From contig NZ_AP027043.1 of the NCBI RefSeq assembly GCF_027924665.1, positions 4,030,001-4,094,000 of the forward strand: a stretch of 64,000 nucleotides of DNA, written 5' to 3'. The first letter of the stretch is position 1, and the number at the start of each line of letters is the position of its first letter. Under the pieces are notes generated by a model. It was not told the DNA's origin. It saw only the letters and a list, made by a program, of their open reading frames with translations, and made no database searches. Positions 1-9,217 of this stretch are shown here, piece by piece. A program made the translations under genes and the position numbers. This stretch comes from Flavobacterium sp. GSB-24 (GTDB taxonomy: Bacteria > Bacteroidota > Bacteroidia > Flavobacteriales > Flavobacteriaceae).

Positions 1-361
1 ATTTCATTCCAGCATATTTCGCTGCTTTTGCCCATTTTTCTGGATCGAATTTTACTGGATTAAATGTTTTTCTTAACCCTTCGTAATCTTTTATATAATC
101 ATTATAATTAGATGGATTACTTCCTTTTTTACGTTCACACCATCCGTAATCTTCAGGACAAATAGACCAAGATTCTACAATACCCCATTGGCTGTAAGTT
201 CCCCAGTGCATTAGCAGACCAAATTTTTTGCCTTGCCATTCATCTAAGTTTTTTAATACTGCCGGATCTGTCTCTGGTACGTATCTTTCATCTTCATATA
301 TCGCCTGCGCGAATATCTGAGCTGAAAATAAAAGGGCGATAATGAATATTCCTCTTTTCAT
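1..361 (-). CDS. GH29 alpha-L-fucosidase, N-terminal part (cut by window edge)
   Basis: Only the first 120 codons are visible; the gene runs off the left edge. Translating down from the ATG at 361 gives a Sec signal peptide (MKRGIFIIALLFSAQIFAQ). It is followed by the start of a GH29 catalytic barrel: the segment KKFGLLMHWGTYSQWG resembles the family's conserved N-terminal FGLFIHWG-type strand, and FNPVKFDPEKWAKAAKYAGM matches the usual FNP-FD--W---AK-AGMK block. GH29 enzymes remove terminal alpha-L-fucose by a retaining mechanism, here probably in the periplasm or at the surface. It lies 57 bp downstream of the GH35 gene, in the same direction, so it is likely the last visible gene of the N-glycan operon. 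The catalytic Asp region is outside the window, so integrity cannot be judged. Confidence 0.85.
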   Translation of the reverse strand, partial: MKRGIFIIALLFSAQIFAQAIYEDERYVPETDPAVLKNLDEWQGKKFGLLMHWGTYSQWGIVESWSICPEDYGWCERKKGSNPSNYNDYIKDYEGLRKTFNPVKFDPEKWAKAAKYAGMK

Positions 362-418
362 CTTTAATCTATTTATTAGGTTTTATTTATTCTTTTGTTT
401 TTTGTGTAATAGGTAATC

Positions 419-2269
419 TTAATTTAATTTTTCAAGTATAGGCTGATCCGTAAAAGTCAATTCTGTTTTACTGTTTTCATTAAGCTGCTCCAATACAACA
501 AACTTATTCTCGCCTGCTTTCAACCAACAACCTGGTACATAAAGCGTTTGCTGCGGTCCAACTTTCCAGTAACGTCCAAGATTGTGTCCGTTAACAAATA
601 CAATTCCTTTTCCCCAACCTGTCATATCCAGAAAAGTATCAGCAGGTTTATCTATGCTTACAGTAGATTCATATAAGACGGGACGTCTAGGTTTTATCGT
701 TTCATTTTTAACAGCTGGAACTTCATTCATTGGCATTTTATACATTTCCCATCCGCCGCTAATTTCAAATTCATTTAAATATACTGGAGTAATAATTCCT
801 TTAGTATTATGTACGATTTCGGCACCGTAGTTAATGCGCCCCATATTTTCAACTAGAATTTCTAAAATACCGTTAAAAGGAATCGTAACTGTCAACTCGT
901 AGTTTTTGAAAACTCTATTCAACTCACCTGCTTTAACCCCGTTTACATAAACTGTAGCAAAGTCTCTCAATCCTTCAATTTTTAATTTACCAGAAATAGG
1001 CTGCGTAAATCTTTTTCGATACAAAACATATCCATGTCCTTGACCTAATTTTTCAAATGTTAAAGGCTGGTCATTTACAACTGGTTTTTCTTTTTTTATC
1101 CAACTTAAAACATCCATGCTTGATTTGATAGCCTGATTAGGATATTTTGCAACTGGTATTTTGGCTGGAATTGAGGCTAATTTTGTTTTAGAATACTTTT
1201 GCATTACTTCACGTATAGCCATAAATTTTGGTGTTGCCCAACCTGCTTCGCTAATAGGAGCATCATAATCATAGCTCGTAATATCCGGCTGAATATCCAT
1301 TTCTTCATTATAATTTGCCCCCGAGGTAAATCCAAAATTAGTACCGCCGTGTACCATATAATAATTAAAAGAAACACCTGCATCAAGGTACTTTTTAGTT
1401 TGACTTGCAATCTCCTCAGATCCAATTTTAATAAATGGTTCTGCCCAATGATCCAACCAGCCAGAATAAAACTCTGCGACCATGTAAGGTCCTTGTCCGT
1501 TATGGTATTTATCAACCTGTTTTTTTAGATTATCTATATTTGATTCCCCATTTGCAGTCGGTAACGCGCCTTCTACCATACCACCTTCAAACAACCAGGC
1601 ACCGTCAGAAGTAAAAAAAGGCTCTGGGAATCCCGTTTGTTTAAGTATATTGTAAATTGCAGTTTTGTAGGCTTTATGATCCTCAGCACTAATATCGGTT
1701 CTTTGAGAAACATAAGAACCAAATTCATTTTCAGCCTGAACCATAATAATAGGTCCGCCTTGATTAGCAAAAAGTCCTTTTACCTCTCCATACAAATGTT
1801 CTAGATACGTTTTACAAGCGTCTAAAAATGCTTTGTTATTGGTACGAATTACTAAATCTGGATTATTTTGCAGCCACCAAGGGTATCCTCCAAATTCCCA
1901 TTCGCCACATGCATATGGACCTGGCCTAAGAATTACATATAAGCCTTCACTTTTGGCAATACGTAAAAATTCTGAAAGATCTCTATTTCCTGTTTTAAAA
2001 TCCCAGACACCTGGTGCTACTTCGTGATAATTCCAAAAGACATAAGTAGCCACGGTATTCATTCCCATAGCTTTAAGCATCTGCAATCTATGTCTCCAAT
2101 ACTCTTTAGGAATACGTACATAGTGCATTTCTCCCGAATGTATTTTAATTATCTTCCCGTCTTGCTGAAATTCTCCCTTAGATATAGAAAATCCTTTGGT
2201 TTGTGCCTTAGTAAAAAACGGCATCAAGCAAATCAATAATATCCCGAGCTTAAATAGTACCTTCTTCAT
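419..2269 (-). CDS. GH35 beta-galactosidase, secreted
   Basis: A 616-residue protein with a Sec signal peptide (residues 1-22). The GH35 (beta/alpha)8 barrel starts at about residue 30 with IHSGEMHYVRIPKEYWRHRL and continues through GPYACGEWEFGGYPWW. By comparison with human GLB1, the acid/base is Glu182 in QAENEFGSY and the nucleophile is Glu266 in VAEFYSGWLDHW. Beta-sandwich domains follow to the C-terminus. GH35 enzymes release terminal beta-galactose. In this operon the likely substrate is Gal on N-glycan antennae, which in plants is beta-1,3-Gal of Lewis-a termini; that is inferred from the flanking fucosidase and hexosaminidase genes. The start is only 11 bp after the GH20 stop, so the two are surely co-transcribed. 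The length is normal for short bacterial GH35 enzymes. Confidence 0.93.
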   Translation of the reverse strand: MKKVLFKLGILLICLMPFFTKAQTKGFSISKGEFQQDGKIIKIHSGEMHYVRIPKEYWRHRLQMLKAMGMNTVATYVFWNYHEVAPGVWDFKTGNRDLSEFLRIAKSEGLYVILRPGPYACGEWEFGGYPWWLQNNPDLVIRTNNKAFLDACKTYLEHLYGEVKGLFANQGGPIIMVQAENEFGSYVSQRTDISAEDHKAYKTAIYNILKQTGFPEPFFTSDGAWLFEGGMVEGALPTANGESNIDNLKKQVDKYHNGQGPYMVAEFYSGWLDHWAEPFIKIGSEEIASQTKKYLDAGVSFNYYMVHGGTNFGFTSGANYNEEMDIQPDITSYDYDAPISEAGWATPKFMAIREVMQKYSKTKLASIPAKIPVAKYPNQAIKSSMDVLSWIKKEKPVVNDQPLTFEKLGQGHGYVLYRKRFTQPISGKLKIEGLRDFATVYVNGVKAGELNRVFKNYELTVTIPFNGILEILVENMGRINYGAEIVHNTKGIITPVYLNEFEISGGWEMYKMPMNEVPAVKNETIKPRRPVLYESTVSIDKPADTFLDMTGWGKGIVFVNGHNLGRYWKVGPQQTLYVPGCWLKAGENKFVVLEQLNENSKTELTFTDQPILEKLN

Positions 2270-2280
2270 TTTTTTAATAA

Positions 2281-4593
2281 TTAATCAATTAAAATTTCAT
2301 CGACAAACAACCAAGAGCTTTCTCCTTTTGGACTTTTCTTTAAGTTGCCTGCAATAACTTTTACAAAACGTGCATTTTGTTTTTGGAAATTGATTTGGAA
2401 ATCTTTCAATTCTGGAACAGCATTTACTGCATAAGGGCGCATAATTTTGCCAACCTGCGTGTATTTAACTCCATCTGTAGAAATCAAGACTTTAAGTTGA
2501 ATTGGGAAATTAACTCCTGCTCCTTGACTTTCTAAAGCTCCAACTTTTACTTGCTCGATACTTTCTACTTTTTCTAAGTCAATAACCAATTCCATATCGT
2601 TAACCAACCAAGCCTGCCATTGTCCGTCATGGAAATTTTTACTTCCTCTGATCGTATTTACCATGGTATTGGCGTCACCTTTATAATTCGAATTGTAAGG
2701 GGTCAAGTATTTCACTTTTTTCGAAAATGCTTTATGGAAAACAATAGTATCTGTATATGTTTTTCCCACTGGCTTGTCATCTTGGAATAAAGAAGCTTTT
2801 AAAACCGTTGTTTCTTTTATTGCAATTGGGCTTGTATATTTTATAGCATGGTGATCAATGGTCTGGTTTCCTAAAACATAACGAATGTCTGGATTAGGAA
2901 ACTCGTTTTTCAATTCTACCTTAATCTGTTTATTAGCTAAATCAGCTGTAGAAGAAGCCGTTACCAAATAAGCGCTTTTCGCATAATTGATTCCTAAATA
3001 ATCGTAACGTTTTAATAAAGAGAATAATCTCGTTGTAAAATCATTCCAATTGCGTTTCTCTTTCGGACTCCATAAAGTTTCTGATAATGCTGCCAATCTT
3101 GGGAAAATCATGTATTCAGAATCTTTTGGCAACGCTAAATGTTCTGCCCACAAATTCGCTTGTCCTCCTAAAACGTGTCCCGCTTCCTGAGGTGTCATTG
3201 TTGAAACTACAGGATCAAATTTGTACACTTCACTTAACGGATTATAAGCGTCAAAAGCTAAAGGTTCTTCGTTTTGCGGACCTTGATAAAAGTTAAAATA
3301 ACAAGGAGATTCTGGTGTCATAATTACGTCATGACCTTGATCTGCCGCTTCGATTCCGCCTTTCATTCCTCTCCAGCTCATTACCGTTGCATCTGGAGCC
3401 AAACCGCCTTCTAAAATTTCATCCCAGCCGATAACTCTTTTACCTTTTGAGTTGATGTATTTTTCCATACGTTTTACAAAGTAGCTTTGCAACTCGTTGA
3501 CATCTTTTAATTTCTCGTCTTTGATTCTTTTTTGGCAGTGCGGACATTTTGCCCAATTGGTTTTCGTCGCCTCATCGCCACCAATATGAATATATTTTGA
3601 TGGGAAAATAGTAATTACTTCATCAATTACATTTTGCAAAAATTCAAACGTAGTTTCTTTTCCTGCACAATAGATATCAGTCAAAGGCCAAACTCCGCCT
3701 GACGGAACACCAATTCTCTGATTAAAACAAGCCAATTCCGGATAAGCTGCAATCGCACTGCTTACGTGCGCCGGCATTTCGATTTCAGGAATAATTTCAA
3801 TTCCTTTTGTCGAAGCATATTTTACGATTTCTCTTAATTCATCTTGCGTAAAGAAGCCACCGTAGGTTCCTTTTTCGTCAGGATTTGTCGTTAATCTCGC
3901 ATTCCAGCTAGTGTTTTCTTGATCAACTCTCCAAGCCCCAACTTCAGTTAGTTTTGGATATTTTTTAATTTCAATTCTCCAACCTTGATCGTCAACCAAA
4001 TGCAAATGTAAAACGTTCATTTTATGCATTGCCAAACGATCGATTGTCGCTAAAATGTAATTTTTATCAAAGAAATGACGTGATAAATCTAACATTAAAC
4101 CTCTCCATTTAAAACGTGGTTCATCGTTAATCGTTAAGCTTGGAATCTGCCATTTCGCAGAAGTGATTGCATATTTGCTTTCAATCGCTTCAGGAAGTAA
4201 TTGCCTAACACTTTCTAATCCATATAGAAAACCAACATTTCCTTTTGCAGAAATAACAATACTCGTCGGATTTACATCTAAAACGTAAGCTTCATTTTTT
4301 AAATTAGGATCTACTTTAAACTGCACAAAATTGCTTACCGGAGCTTTAGTTGTCGTCTCTGGTTTCCATCCTGCAGCTACTTCAAATTTAGAAGCTAAAG
4401 CATTTGCAGCATCTCTTTGGAAATCGCCATTTACTACAAACTTGGTATCTTTTGTAAATTCAAAAACACCAGTTTTAATAAAAGTCTGACTCGGTTTCGG
4501 AATAATGTTAATATCACTTTCTGTGTAAACTTTCTGCGCATGAGCCGAGAAAATTGAAGCGGTTAGGGTTAATAGGAATAATAATTTTTTCAT
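2281..4593 (-). CDS. GH20 beta-N-acetylhexosaminidase with C-terminal F5/8-type domain
   Basis: The frame is open to an ATG at 4632, but the Met at 4593 is preferred. It begins a clean signal peptide (MKKLLFLLTLTASIFSAHAQ), while the 13 residues before it are polar and repeat-derived. The protein has a zincin-like GH20b domain (about 30-155) and a GH20 barrel with HLHLVDDQGWRIEIKKYP and the catalytic pair Asp340-Glu341 in HIGGDEATKTNW. A CHB_HEX_C-like segment follows, then a discoidin (F5/8) carbohydrate-binding domain over about the last 140 residues. It releases terminal beta-linked GlcNAc or GalNAc using substrate-assisted catalysis. Between GH35 and glycosylasparaginase it would clear antennary GlcNAc from N-glycans. 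No lipobox is present, so it is probably periplasmic. Confidence 0.92.
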   Translation of the reverse strand: MKKLLFLLTLTASIFSAHAQKVYTESDINIIPKPSQTFIKTGVFEFTKDTKFVVNGDFQRDAANALASKFEVAAGWKPETTTKAPVSNFVQFKVDPNLKNEAYVLDVNPTSIVISAKGNVGFLYGLESVRQLLPEAIESKYAITSAKWQIPSLTINDEPRFKWRGLMLDLSRHFFDKNYILATIDRLAMHKMNVLHLHLVDDQGWRIEIKKYPKLTEVGAWRVDQENTSWNARLTTNPDEKGTYGGFFTQDELREIVKYASTKGIEIIPEIEMPAHVSSAIAAYPELACFNQRIGVPSGGVWPLTDIYCAGKETTFEFLQNVIDEVITIFPSKYIHIGGDEATKTNWAKCPHCQKRIKDEKLKDVNELQSYFVKRMEKYINSKGKRVIGWDEILEGGLAPDATVMSWRGMKGGIEAADQGHDVIMTPESPCYFNFYQGPQNEEPLAFDAYNPLSEVYKFDPVVSTMTPQEAGHVLGGQANLWAEHLALPKDSEYMIFPRLAALSETLWSPKEKRNWNDFTTRLFSLLKRYDYLGINYAKSAYLVTASSTADLANKQIKVELKNEFPNPDIRYVLGNQTIDHHAIKYTSPIAIKETTVLKASLFQDDKPVGKTYTDTIVFHKAFSKKVKYLTPYNSNYKGDANTMVNTIRGSKNFHDGQWQAWLVNDMELVIDLEKVESIEQVKVGALESQGAGVNFPIQLKVLISTDGVKYTQVGKIMRPYAVNAVPELKDFQINFQKQNARFVKVIAGNLKKSPKGESSWLFVDEILID

Positions 4594-4657
4594 TCTTTGT
4601 TTTTTGGTTTCTCTAATTGTTTGTTCAAACATTTAAAGATGTAGTTTTTAGGTTTAG

Positions 4658-4699
4658 TTTGTCATTTCGATCCCGAAGCCTCGGGATCGAAATGACAAA
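4658..4699. repeat. Perfect 19-bp inverted repeat between glycosylasparaginase and GH20
   Basis: The arms at 4658-4676 and 4681-4699 are perfectly complementary around a 4-nt loop (agcc). The outer part (ttgtcatttcga) is the same terminal sequence as the ~100-bp palindromes elsewhere in the window, and the inner part (tcccga/tcggga) matches the right end of the copy at 30002-30113. It is a short member of that repeat family. Located between two same-strand operon genes, it could act as a processing or attenuation hairpin; that role is inferred. Confidence 0.8.
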
Positions 4700-4730
4700 T
4701 ATTGTGTTTAATCTCTTTAACGGATTAATA

Positions 4731-5753
4731 TTATTTATCCCAAGCCATTTTAAATTTCGCGTCTTCCATTCTGTGGCCTTTTACGTCATCAGAAACGGCG
4801 TAATTGAATCCTGATCTTAAACTGTAACCCGCATATTCTCCGTTTTTATTCAAAGCAATAAAACCAACTTGCAGGTATTCCATGTCTTTGTGGTTTTTAT
4901 GTTTGTTATAAATACGTTCTGTAATTTCTTTACAAGCATCGTAAGGCGATTTTCCCTGACGCATTAGTTCTACAACCATTGCACTTCCTGCAGTTCTAAT
5001 TACGGCTTCGCCTAAACCAGTTGCTGCGGCCGCTCCTACTTCGTTATCCAAGAAAAGACCCGCGCCGATTATTGGGGAGTCACCGACGCGTCCGTGCATT
5101 TTCCAAGCTGCACCGCTCGTGGTACATCCGCCCGAAAGATTGCCTTCTTGGTCTAACATTAGCATACTGATGGTATCGTGATTTTCTATATTAATAACTG
5201 GTTTGTATTTAGAATCTTCCAGCCATTTTTTCCAGTCTTTTTCAGATTCTGGAGTCAATAAATTTTCTTCTTTAAAGCCTTCAGACAAGGCAAATTGTAA
5301 CGCACCCTGCCCAGCTAACATTACGTGAGGCGTATTTTGCAATACTCTTTTTGCAACAGAAATTGGATGCATAATTCCTTGCAGAAAACAAACAGAACCG
5401 CAATTGCTATTGTGATCCATAATGCAGGCATCAAGAGTAACTTTTCCTTCACGGTCTGGATATCCTCCGTAACCTACGCTGCGGACAGTCGGATCTGCTT
5501 CAGGTATTTTCATTCCAGCTTCGATGGCATCTAAAGCTGATTTTCCTTCTTTTAAATTCTTCCAAGATTCTTTATTAGCAGGCAGACCATGATTCCATGT
5601 CGAGATGATGATCGGTTTAGTCTGTTTTTTTTCTTTTAATTCAGCTTCTGGTTCATTTTCGTGATTTGCAGCAAATCCGCTTACGCCCAAAACAGAACTT
5701 ATGGCTAAAGTGCCTAACGTTGTTTTCTTGATAAAATCTCTTCTATTTGACAT
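4731..5753 (-). CDS. N4-(beta-N-acetylglucosaminyl)-L-asparaginase (glycosylasparaginase)
   Basis: A 340-residue Ntn-hydrolase of the isoaspartyl peptidase/asparaginase family. It cleaves the GlcNAc-Asn amide bond left when an N-glycoprotein is degraded. The autocatalytic site is visible as NHDTISMLMLD with Thr194 as the new N-terminal nucleophile, followed by GGCTTSGAAWKMHGRVGDSP and GAGLFLDNEVGAAAATGLGE, which are classic for the glycosylasparaginase branch. The N-terminus reads MSNRRDFIKKTTLGTLAIS, a twin-arginine-like signal, so export in folded form is possible. It follows the GHL10-like gene by 90 bp and precedes GH20. Its presence is the main reason to read this operon as Asn-linked glycan catabolism rather than free mannan use. 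Length and key residues look normal. Confidence 0.93.
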   Translation of the reverse strand: MSNRRDFIKKTTLGTLAISSVLGVSGFAANHENEPEAELKEKKQTKPIIISTWNHGLPANKESWKNLKEGKSALDAIEAGMKIPEADPTVRSVGYGGYPDREGKVTLDACIMDHNSNCGSVCFLQGIMHPISVAKRVLQNTPHVMLAGQGALQFALSEGFKEENLLTPESEKDWKKWLEDSKYKPVINIENHDTISMLMLDQEGNLSGGCTTSGAAWKMHGRVGDSPIIGAGLFLDNEVGAAAATGLGEAVIRTAGSAMVVELMRQGKSPYDACKEITERIYNKHKNHKDMEYLQVGFIALNKNGEYAGYSLRSGFNYAVSDDVKGHRMEDAKFKMAWDK

Positions 5754-5843
5754 GTGGTTTATTTTTGGTTCAACTCTAAGAAACTAAGTTTTCTTAATGT
5801 TGCTAAATTAATCAGTAATAATTTTTAATCCCAGTAAAATCGA

Positions 5844-6962
5844 CTATAACGACGCTTTTACCGACTTAATTGTTTTTAAATTACTCTCTGATAAAGCATT
5901 TCCGTCAAAAAATGAAACTCCTGTTGCACCATTTTTCTTCGCTTCTAGAATCGCTTCTTTCAATTCTGCATCCGATTTTAAACCTGGAATATAAATTCCT
6001 GTATTTACTTTCGTTGGTTTTCCTTCAAGATCTGCTACACCTTGTTTGGTTGCATAACCTACCCAGTCAATTTCTTCATCATAAAAACTATGATAAATCA
6101 TTGGATAAACTTCGTCAATATTCCATTTATCCCAACGCTGGCGCACCATATGATCCGCCATTTCTGGATAAGGAAATACTGCTGCCGTTAATTTTTTATT
6201 GTATTTGTGAGCAATTTTGTATGCATCGTCAACCACAGCTTTTACCGCATTTAATCTGAAATTTTTCCACTCCATATCAATTGAAGTATTGTGGCTATTT
6301 TTTGGATTTTTATGATGTTCTTTTTCGAATTTACTTACGCAGGCATCACAATAACAGAAATCAAATTGTGGTAACTCTGTATCTTGAACCAAATTGTATT
6401 TTGGCAATAAACTGATTGGCAGGAAAATGTCTGGAAAACGAATGTAATCTAAATGTACACTTTCGATTCCTTCTACTTTTGCTAAACCTTCAACCAAGCC
6501 TAAAACGTGGTTTCTAGATTCTTCTTTAGTTGGGCAAAGCCATTGGTAATAATCTACATACGGACGATTATCAAAACAAGATTTTCCTTCTTTACTTACT
6601 TGATACCAATCTGGATGCTGTAACGCTATAGAATCATTTGGGCGGTTCATCGCCATGATCCAAGCGTGCACTTTTAGTCCTTCTTTTGTTGCAAGCGGAA
6701 CTAATCTTGCTAATAGTTTCGGATCTGTTTGCGTGTTAATTAAAACTTCATCGATTCCGCCGTCTTTGTATTTTTTGAATTCTTTCGAATAATCTGCATC
6801 CGATTTTTTAGCGTCAGCAGTAGTCCAAACACCAAAAGTGAATTTACCATTTTCCTGATCTTTGGTTTCTTTTTGTCCGCAAGAGAATAAACTCAGCGAT
6901 AGCGCTAATACTAAAACTTTTGATAGTTTTTGCAACTTACTCGTTCGTAATAATTTTACCAT
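5844..6962 (-). CDS. GHL10-like (family-10-like glycosyl hydrolase) lipoprotein
   Basis: A 372-residue lipoprotein with a hydrophobic leader and lipobox LFSCGQ (Cys28). The rest reads as a TIM barrel of the GHL10/DUF187-type superfamily. Strands carry GGIDEVLINTQ, KVHAWIMAMN and the hallmark VEGIESVHLDYIRFPD, then DEVYPMIYHSFYDEEIDW. Family activity is poorly defined. The DYIRFP strand usually places an acidic residue in the pocket. A CDAC-type pair (FCYCDACVSKF) may bind metal or form a disulfide. The start at 6962 overlaps the 3' end of the CBM9-like gene by 26 bp, and no later Met exists before the lipobox, so this start is firm and suggests translational coupling. Its job in N-glycan breakdown is unknown; core cleavage or handling of GlcNAc-Asn peptides is conjecture. 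Confidence 0.75.
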   Translation of the reverse strand: MVKLLRTSKLQKLSKVLVLALSLSLFSCGQKETKDQENGKFTFGVWTTADAKKSDADYSKEFKKYKDGGIDEVLINTQTDPKLLARLVPLATKEGLKVHAWIMAMNRPNDSIALQHPDWYQVSKEGKSCFDNRPYVDYYQWLCPTKEESRNHVLGLVEGLAKVEGIESVHLDYIRFPDIFLPISLLPKYNLVQDTELPQFDFCYCDACVSKFEKEHHKNPKNSHNTSIDMEWKNFRLNAVKAVVDDAYKIAHKYNKKLTAAVFPYPEMADHMVRQRWDKWNIDEVYPMIYHSFYDEEIDWVGYATKQGVADLEGKPTKVNTGIYIPGLKSDAELKEAILEAKKNGATGVSFFDGNALSESNLKTIKSVKASL

Positions 6963-8004
6963 CTTCTTTAATTATTAAGGTTTTGTTTGAAAAAGGACTC
7001 TTTACCAAGATATTAAATCCTGATGAATGATTTTCTAAAATTGGCTTTAAAGTCTTTCCGTCAACCACTATATTTTTTTTACTGATACTTTGCAGTGATT
7101 TTGCCCAAGATTTATTCTTTTCGAAATATCTTTTTTGAGCTCTGTATAAAGTATACAGTTCCCATTTTACTTTTTCTTCCTGCGGAATTACAAATTTGTC
7201 TTCGCTTTCTTTTGAAGAAAAGTATACATAAGCCCATTTTTCGGGCTCATGCATATTAATGACTCCCATAGGCGACCAAACCCAATTGTATTCTGGGAGA
7301 AACTTTCCTTCTGTATCTTTTTTTCGTTCGTACTTTCCGTCAACAACAGAATGCTGCCAATTTACTCGAGAGAAATTGACTTTCCAGAATTTATCTTTAG
7401 GAACAATATTATCGTGATAAGATGTTTTATAAACCGACCATGGAATGGCAATTTCTAATGTCCAGCCTTTATCAATATCTGATGAATTATTTAAAGTTCC
7501 ATCTACTTTTACAGCCGATTTTAAACCATCGATATTCCAGTCGTTTAAAACCGTATTTTTTTCGCGGTAGGGTTTATTGATAAATAAATCCCAAGCGGTG
7601 TTTAATGCATTTATTTCCAATTCATAATAATTTTGAGTATCATTATCTGGATCAATAAAAACCTCAAAATCATTATTATAGAAAATAATAGTATCGCGTT
7701 GTCTAAGATTTGCCCAAACATGCTGCTCTTCCATCTTAGCTAGAATATAGTAGTAATTATCGTCCCAGAGCATTTTAACCTGAGTTTTGTATTTTGGAGT
7801 TTCAACACCTTCTATGTCGACAAAAGGTGTTGTCCAAGCTGCTTTTTCCCAAGCTTTATCTGCTTCATCGCCGTCAATAACAATTTCTTTTGACGTTTTA
7901 TACGCAATATAACTTTTTGGTGTAACCTCTTTTTCAGATTGCGAATACCCTATCAAACCAACAAAAAAAACGGCAAGGGACAATAATTTACCTCTACTAT
8001 GCAT
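6937..8004 (-). CDS. Secreted CBM9-like carbohydrate-binding protein
   Basis: A 355-residue protein with a short signal peptide (MHSRGKLLSLAVFFVGLIGYSQ). Residues 30-235 match the CBM9-like/DOMON beta-sandwich seen in many Bacteroidota proteins: EIVIDGDEADKAWEKAAWT at the start, then WDDNYYYILAKMEE, FYNNDFEVFIDPDNDTQNYY, EINALNTAWDLF, GWTLEIAIPW and a late FSRVNWQH. The C-terminal ~100 residues are Lys-rich and unassigned. No catalytic motif is apparent, so it is likely a sugar- or glycopeptide-binding accessory. It ends inside the start of the GHL10-like gene (26-bp overlap) and begins 7 bp after the GH130 stop, so the two unknowns are probably partners. Confidence 0.75.
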   Translation of the reverse strand: MHSRGKLLSLAVFFVGLIGYSQSEKEVTPKSYIAYKTSKEIVIDGDEADKAWEKAAWTTPFVDIEGVETPKYKTQVKMLWDDNYYYILAKMEEQHVWANLRQRDTIIFYNNDFEVFIDPDNDTQNYYELEINALNTAWDLFINKPYREKNTVLNDWNIDGLKSAVKVDGTLNNSSDIDKGWTLEIAIPWSVYKTSYHDNIVPKDKFWKVNFSRVNWQHSVVDGKYERKKDTEGKFLPEYNWVWSPMGVINMHEPEKWAYVYFSSKESEDKFVIPQEEKVKWELYTLYRAQKRYFEKNKSWAKSLQSISKKNIVVDGKTLKPILENHSSGFNILVKSPFSNKTLIIKEDGKIITNE

Positions 8005-8011
8005 CTTTATA

Positions 8012-8977
8012 TTATAAACTATTATCTTTTGTAAACTGAATTACTTCACTTAATTTTCCGAAGGCGATCGCTACATGAGTATCTGCAGCACCGTAATAAA
8101 CTGCTAATTTATCTTCTTCAAAATCGTGTAAAGCAGCACATGGGAAAACTACATTTGGTACATCTCCAACCATTTCATACGTTTCTGCAGGTCCTAATAA
8201 ATACGGCTGTGTTCTGTATTTTACTTGATCTGGCGCGTCTGTTTCTAATAATGCTGAACCCATTGCATAACGGAAACCGTTGCAGGTATTGATAACTCCG
8301 TGGTAGATCATTAACCATCCTTCGTCAGTTAAAATCGGAATTGGTCCTGCACCTACTTTTGTACATTGCCACGCACTTTTCTCAAATGGAGATGGTTTCA
8401 TCACTAATCTGTGTTCTCCCCAATATTTCATATCTGGGCTATAGCTAATCCAGATATCTCCAAATGGTGTGTGTCCGTTATCACTTGGACGGCTTAACAT
8501 GGCGTATTTTCCGTTGATTTTTTGCGGGAATAAAACTCCGTTTCTGTTGAATGGTAAAAAAGCATTTTCGCATTGGAAAAATTCTTCAAAATCAAAAGTA
8601 TAACCAATACCGATTGTTGGTCCGTTATAACCATTACACCAAGTAATCCAGTAACGATCTTCGATCCAAACCACACGAGGATCATATTTATAAGCAGATT
8701 CGATCATTTCTGTATTTCCAGATTTCATCTCAATTGGTTCGTGGTTGATGTCCCAATTGATACCATCTTTACTGAAACCAGCAAAAATATTCATCTGAAC
8801 TGCTTTATTATCACATCTAAAAACCCCAGCATATCCGTCTCCAAAAGGTACAACTGCACTATTGAATATACTGTTTGAAGAAGGAATCGAATATCTGTCG
8901 ATAATTGGATTCTCAGAATATCTCCACATTACATCTTTACTGTTTTCGGGTCTGTCTTGCCAAGGAATAGTACTCAT
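8012..8977 (-). CDS. GH130 beta-mannoside phosphorylase, cytoplasmic
   Basis: A 321-residue five-bladed-propeller GH130 protein without a signal peptide, so it should act in the cytoplasm. Family motifs are visible: [20 protein letters not shown], then [18 protein letters not shown] with the catalytic acid candidate Asp99, [15 protein letters not shown] and the phosphate-side segment around [15 protein letters not shown]130 enzymes phosphorolyse beta-1,4-mannosides. The N-glycan branch converts Man-beta-1,4-GlcNAc to mannose-1-phosphate and GlcNAc. That specificity is inferred from the glycosylasparaginase, GH92 and transporter neighbours and would need an assay against mannan-oligosaccharide activities. 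It is directly upstream of the CBM9-like gene and downstream of the symporter gene. Confidence 0.9.
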   Translation of the reverse strand: MSTIPWQDRPENSKDVMWRYSENPIIDRYSIPSSNSIFNSAVVPFGDGYAGVFRCDNKAVQMNIFAGFSKDGINWDINHEPIEMKSGNTEMIESAYKYDPRVVWIEDRYWITWCNGYNGPTIGIGYTFDFEEFFQCENAFLPFNRNGVLFPQKINGKYAMLSRPSDNGHTPFGDIWISYSPDMKYWGEHRLVMKPSPFEKSAWQCTKVGAGPIPILTDEGWLMIYHGVINTCNGFRYAMGSALLETDAPDQVKYRTQPYLLGPAETYEMVGDVPNVVFPCAALHDFEEDKLAVYYGAADTHVAIAFGKLSEVIQFTKDNSL

Positions 8978-9056
8978 TTTTTGTTTTTTTTTTATTTATT
9001 AGTTTTTTTTATTCTTTTGTCTCTGACTTTTTTTTTGGCAACTATAACGTTCGGTT

Positions 9057-9160
9057 TTGTCATTTCGACGAAGGAGAAATCTCCGCAAGAAGCTCCATCT
9101 CGTAAGTTACCAATCTTTGTAGAGTTACTCGTGGAGATTTCTCGTTCCTCGAAATGACAA
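9057..9160 (+). repeat. ~100-bp palindromic repeat, family A (copy 1)
   Basis: Terminal arms at 9057-9084 and 9133-9160 pair with two mismatches. The outer edge is ttgtcatttcgacgaagga and the interior contains caatctttgt, which sets the orientation as plus. Four further copies occur in this window (30002, 40217, 52145, 57136). A short reading frame across it is a product of the repeat, not a gene. It lies downstream of the symporter gene. Confidence 0.85.
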
Positions 9161-9173
9161 ACTGCATCGCAAA

Positions 9174-9204
9174 ACTTTGTCAAAGTTTTGAACTTTGACA
9201 AAGT
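9174..9204 (-). terminator. Hairpin downstream of the symporter gene
   Basis: The arms actttgtcaaagtt (9174-9187) and its complement (9191-9204) form a perfect 14-bp stem with a 3-nt loop, starting 14 nt after the symporter stop. No long T-run follows, so it may be an attenuator or mRNA 3'-end stabiliser within the operon rather than a strong terminator. Confidence 0.6.
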
Positions 9205-9217
9205 AGCAACACTTAAT

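Noticed and set aside
4594..4632. 13-residue N-terminal extension of the GH20 protein
   Set aside because: The extension is polar and precedes a perfect signal peptide; the internal Met is the better start.
5840..5853. cgactataacgac resembling the N-glycan operator
   Set aside because: It lies at the 3' end of a coding region, has a different internal spacing, and no -7-like box follows at 25 bp.
8992..9201. 69-codon minus-strand frame
   Set aside because: It reads straight through the family-A palindrome and has no family signature; repeat-derived.
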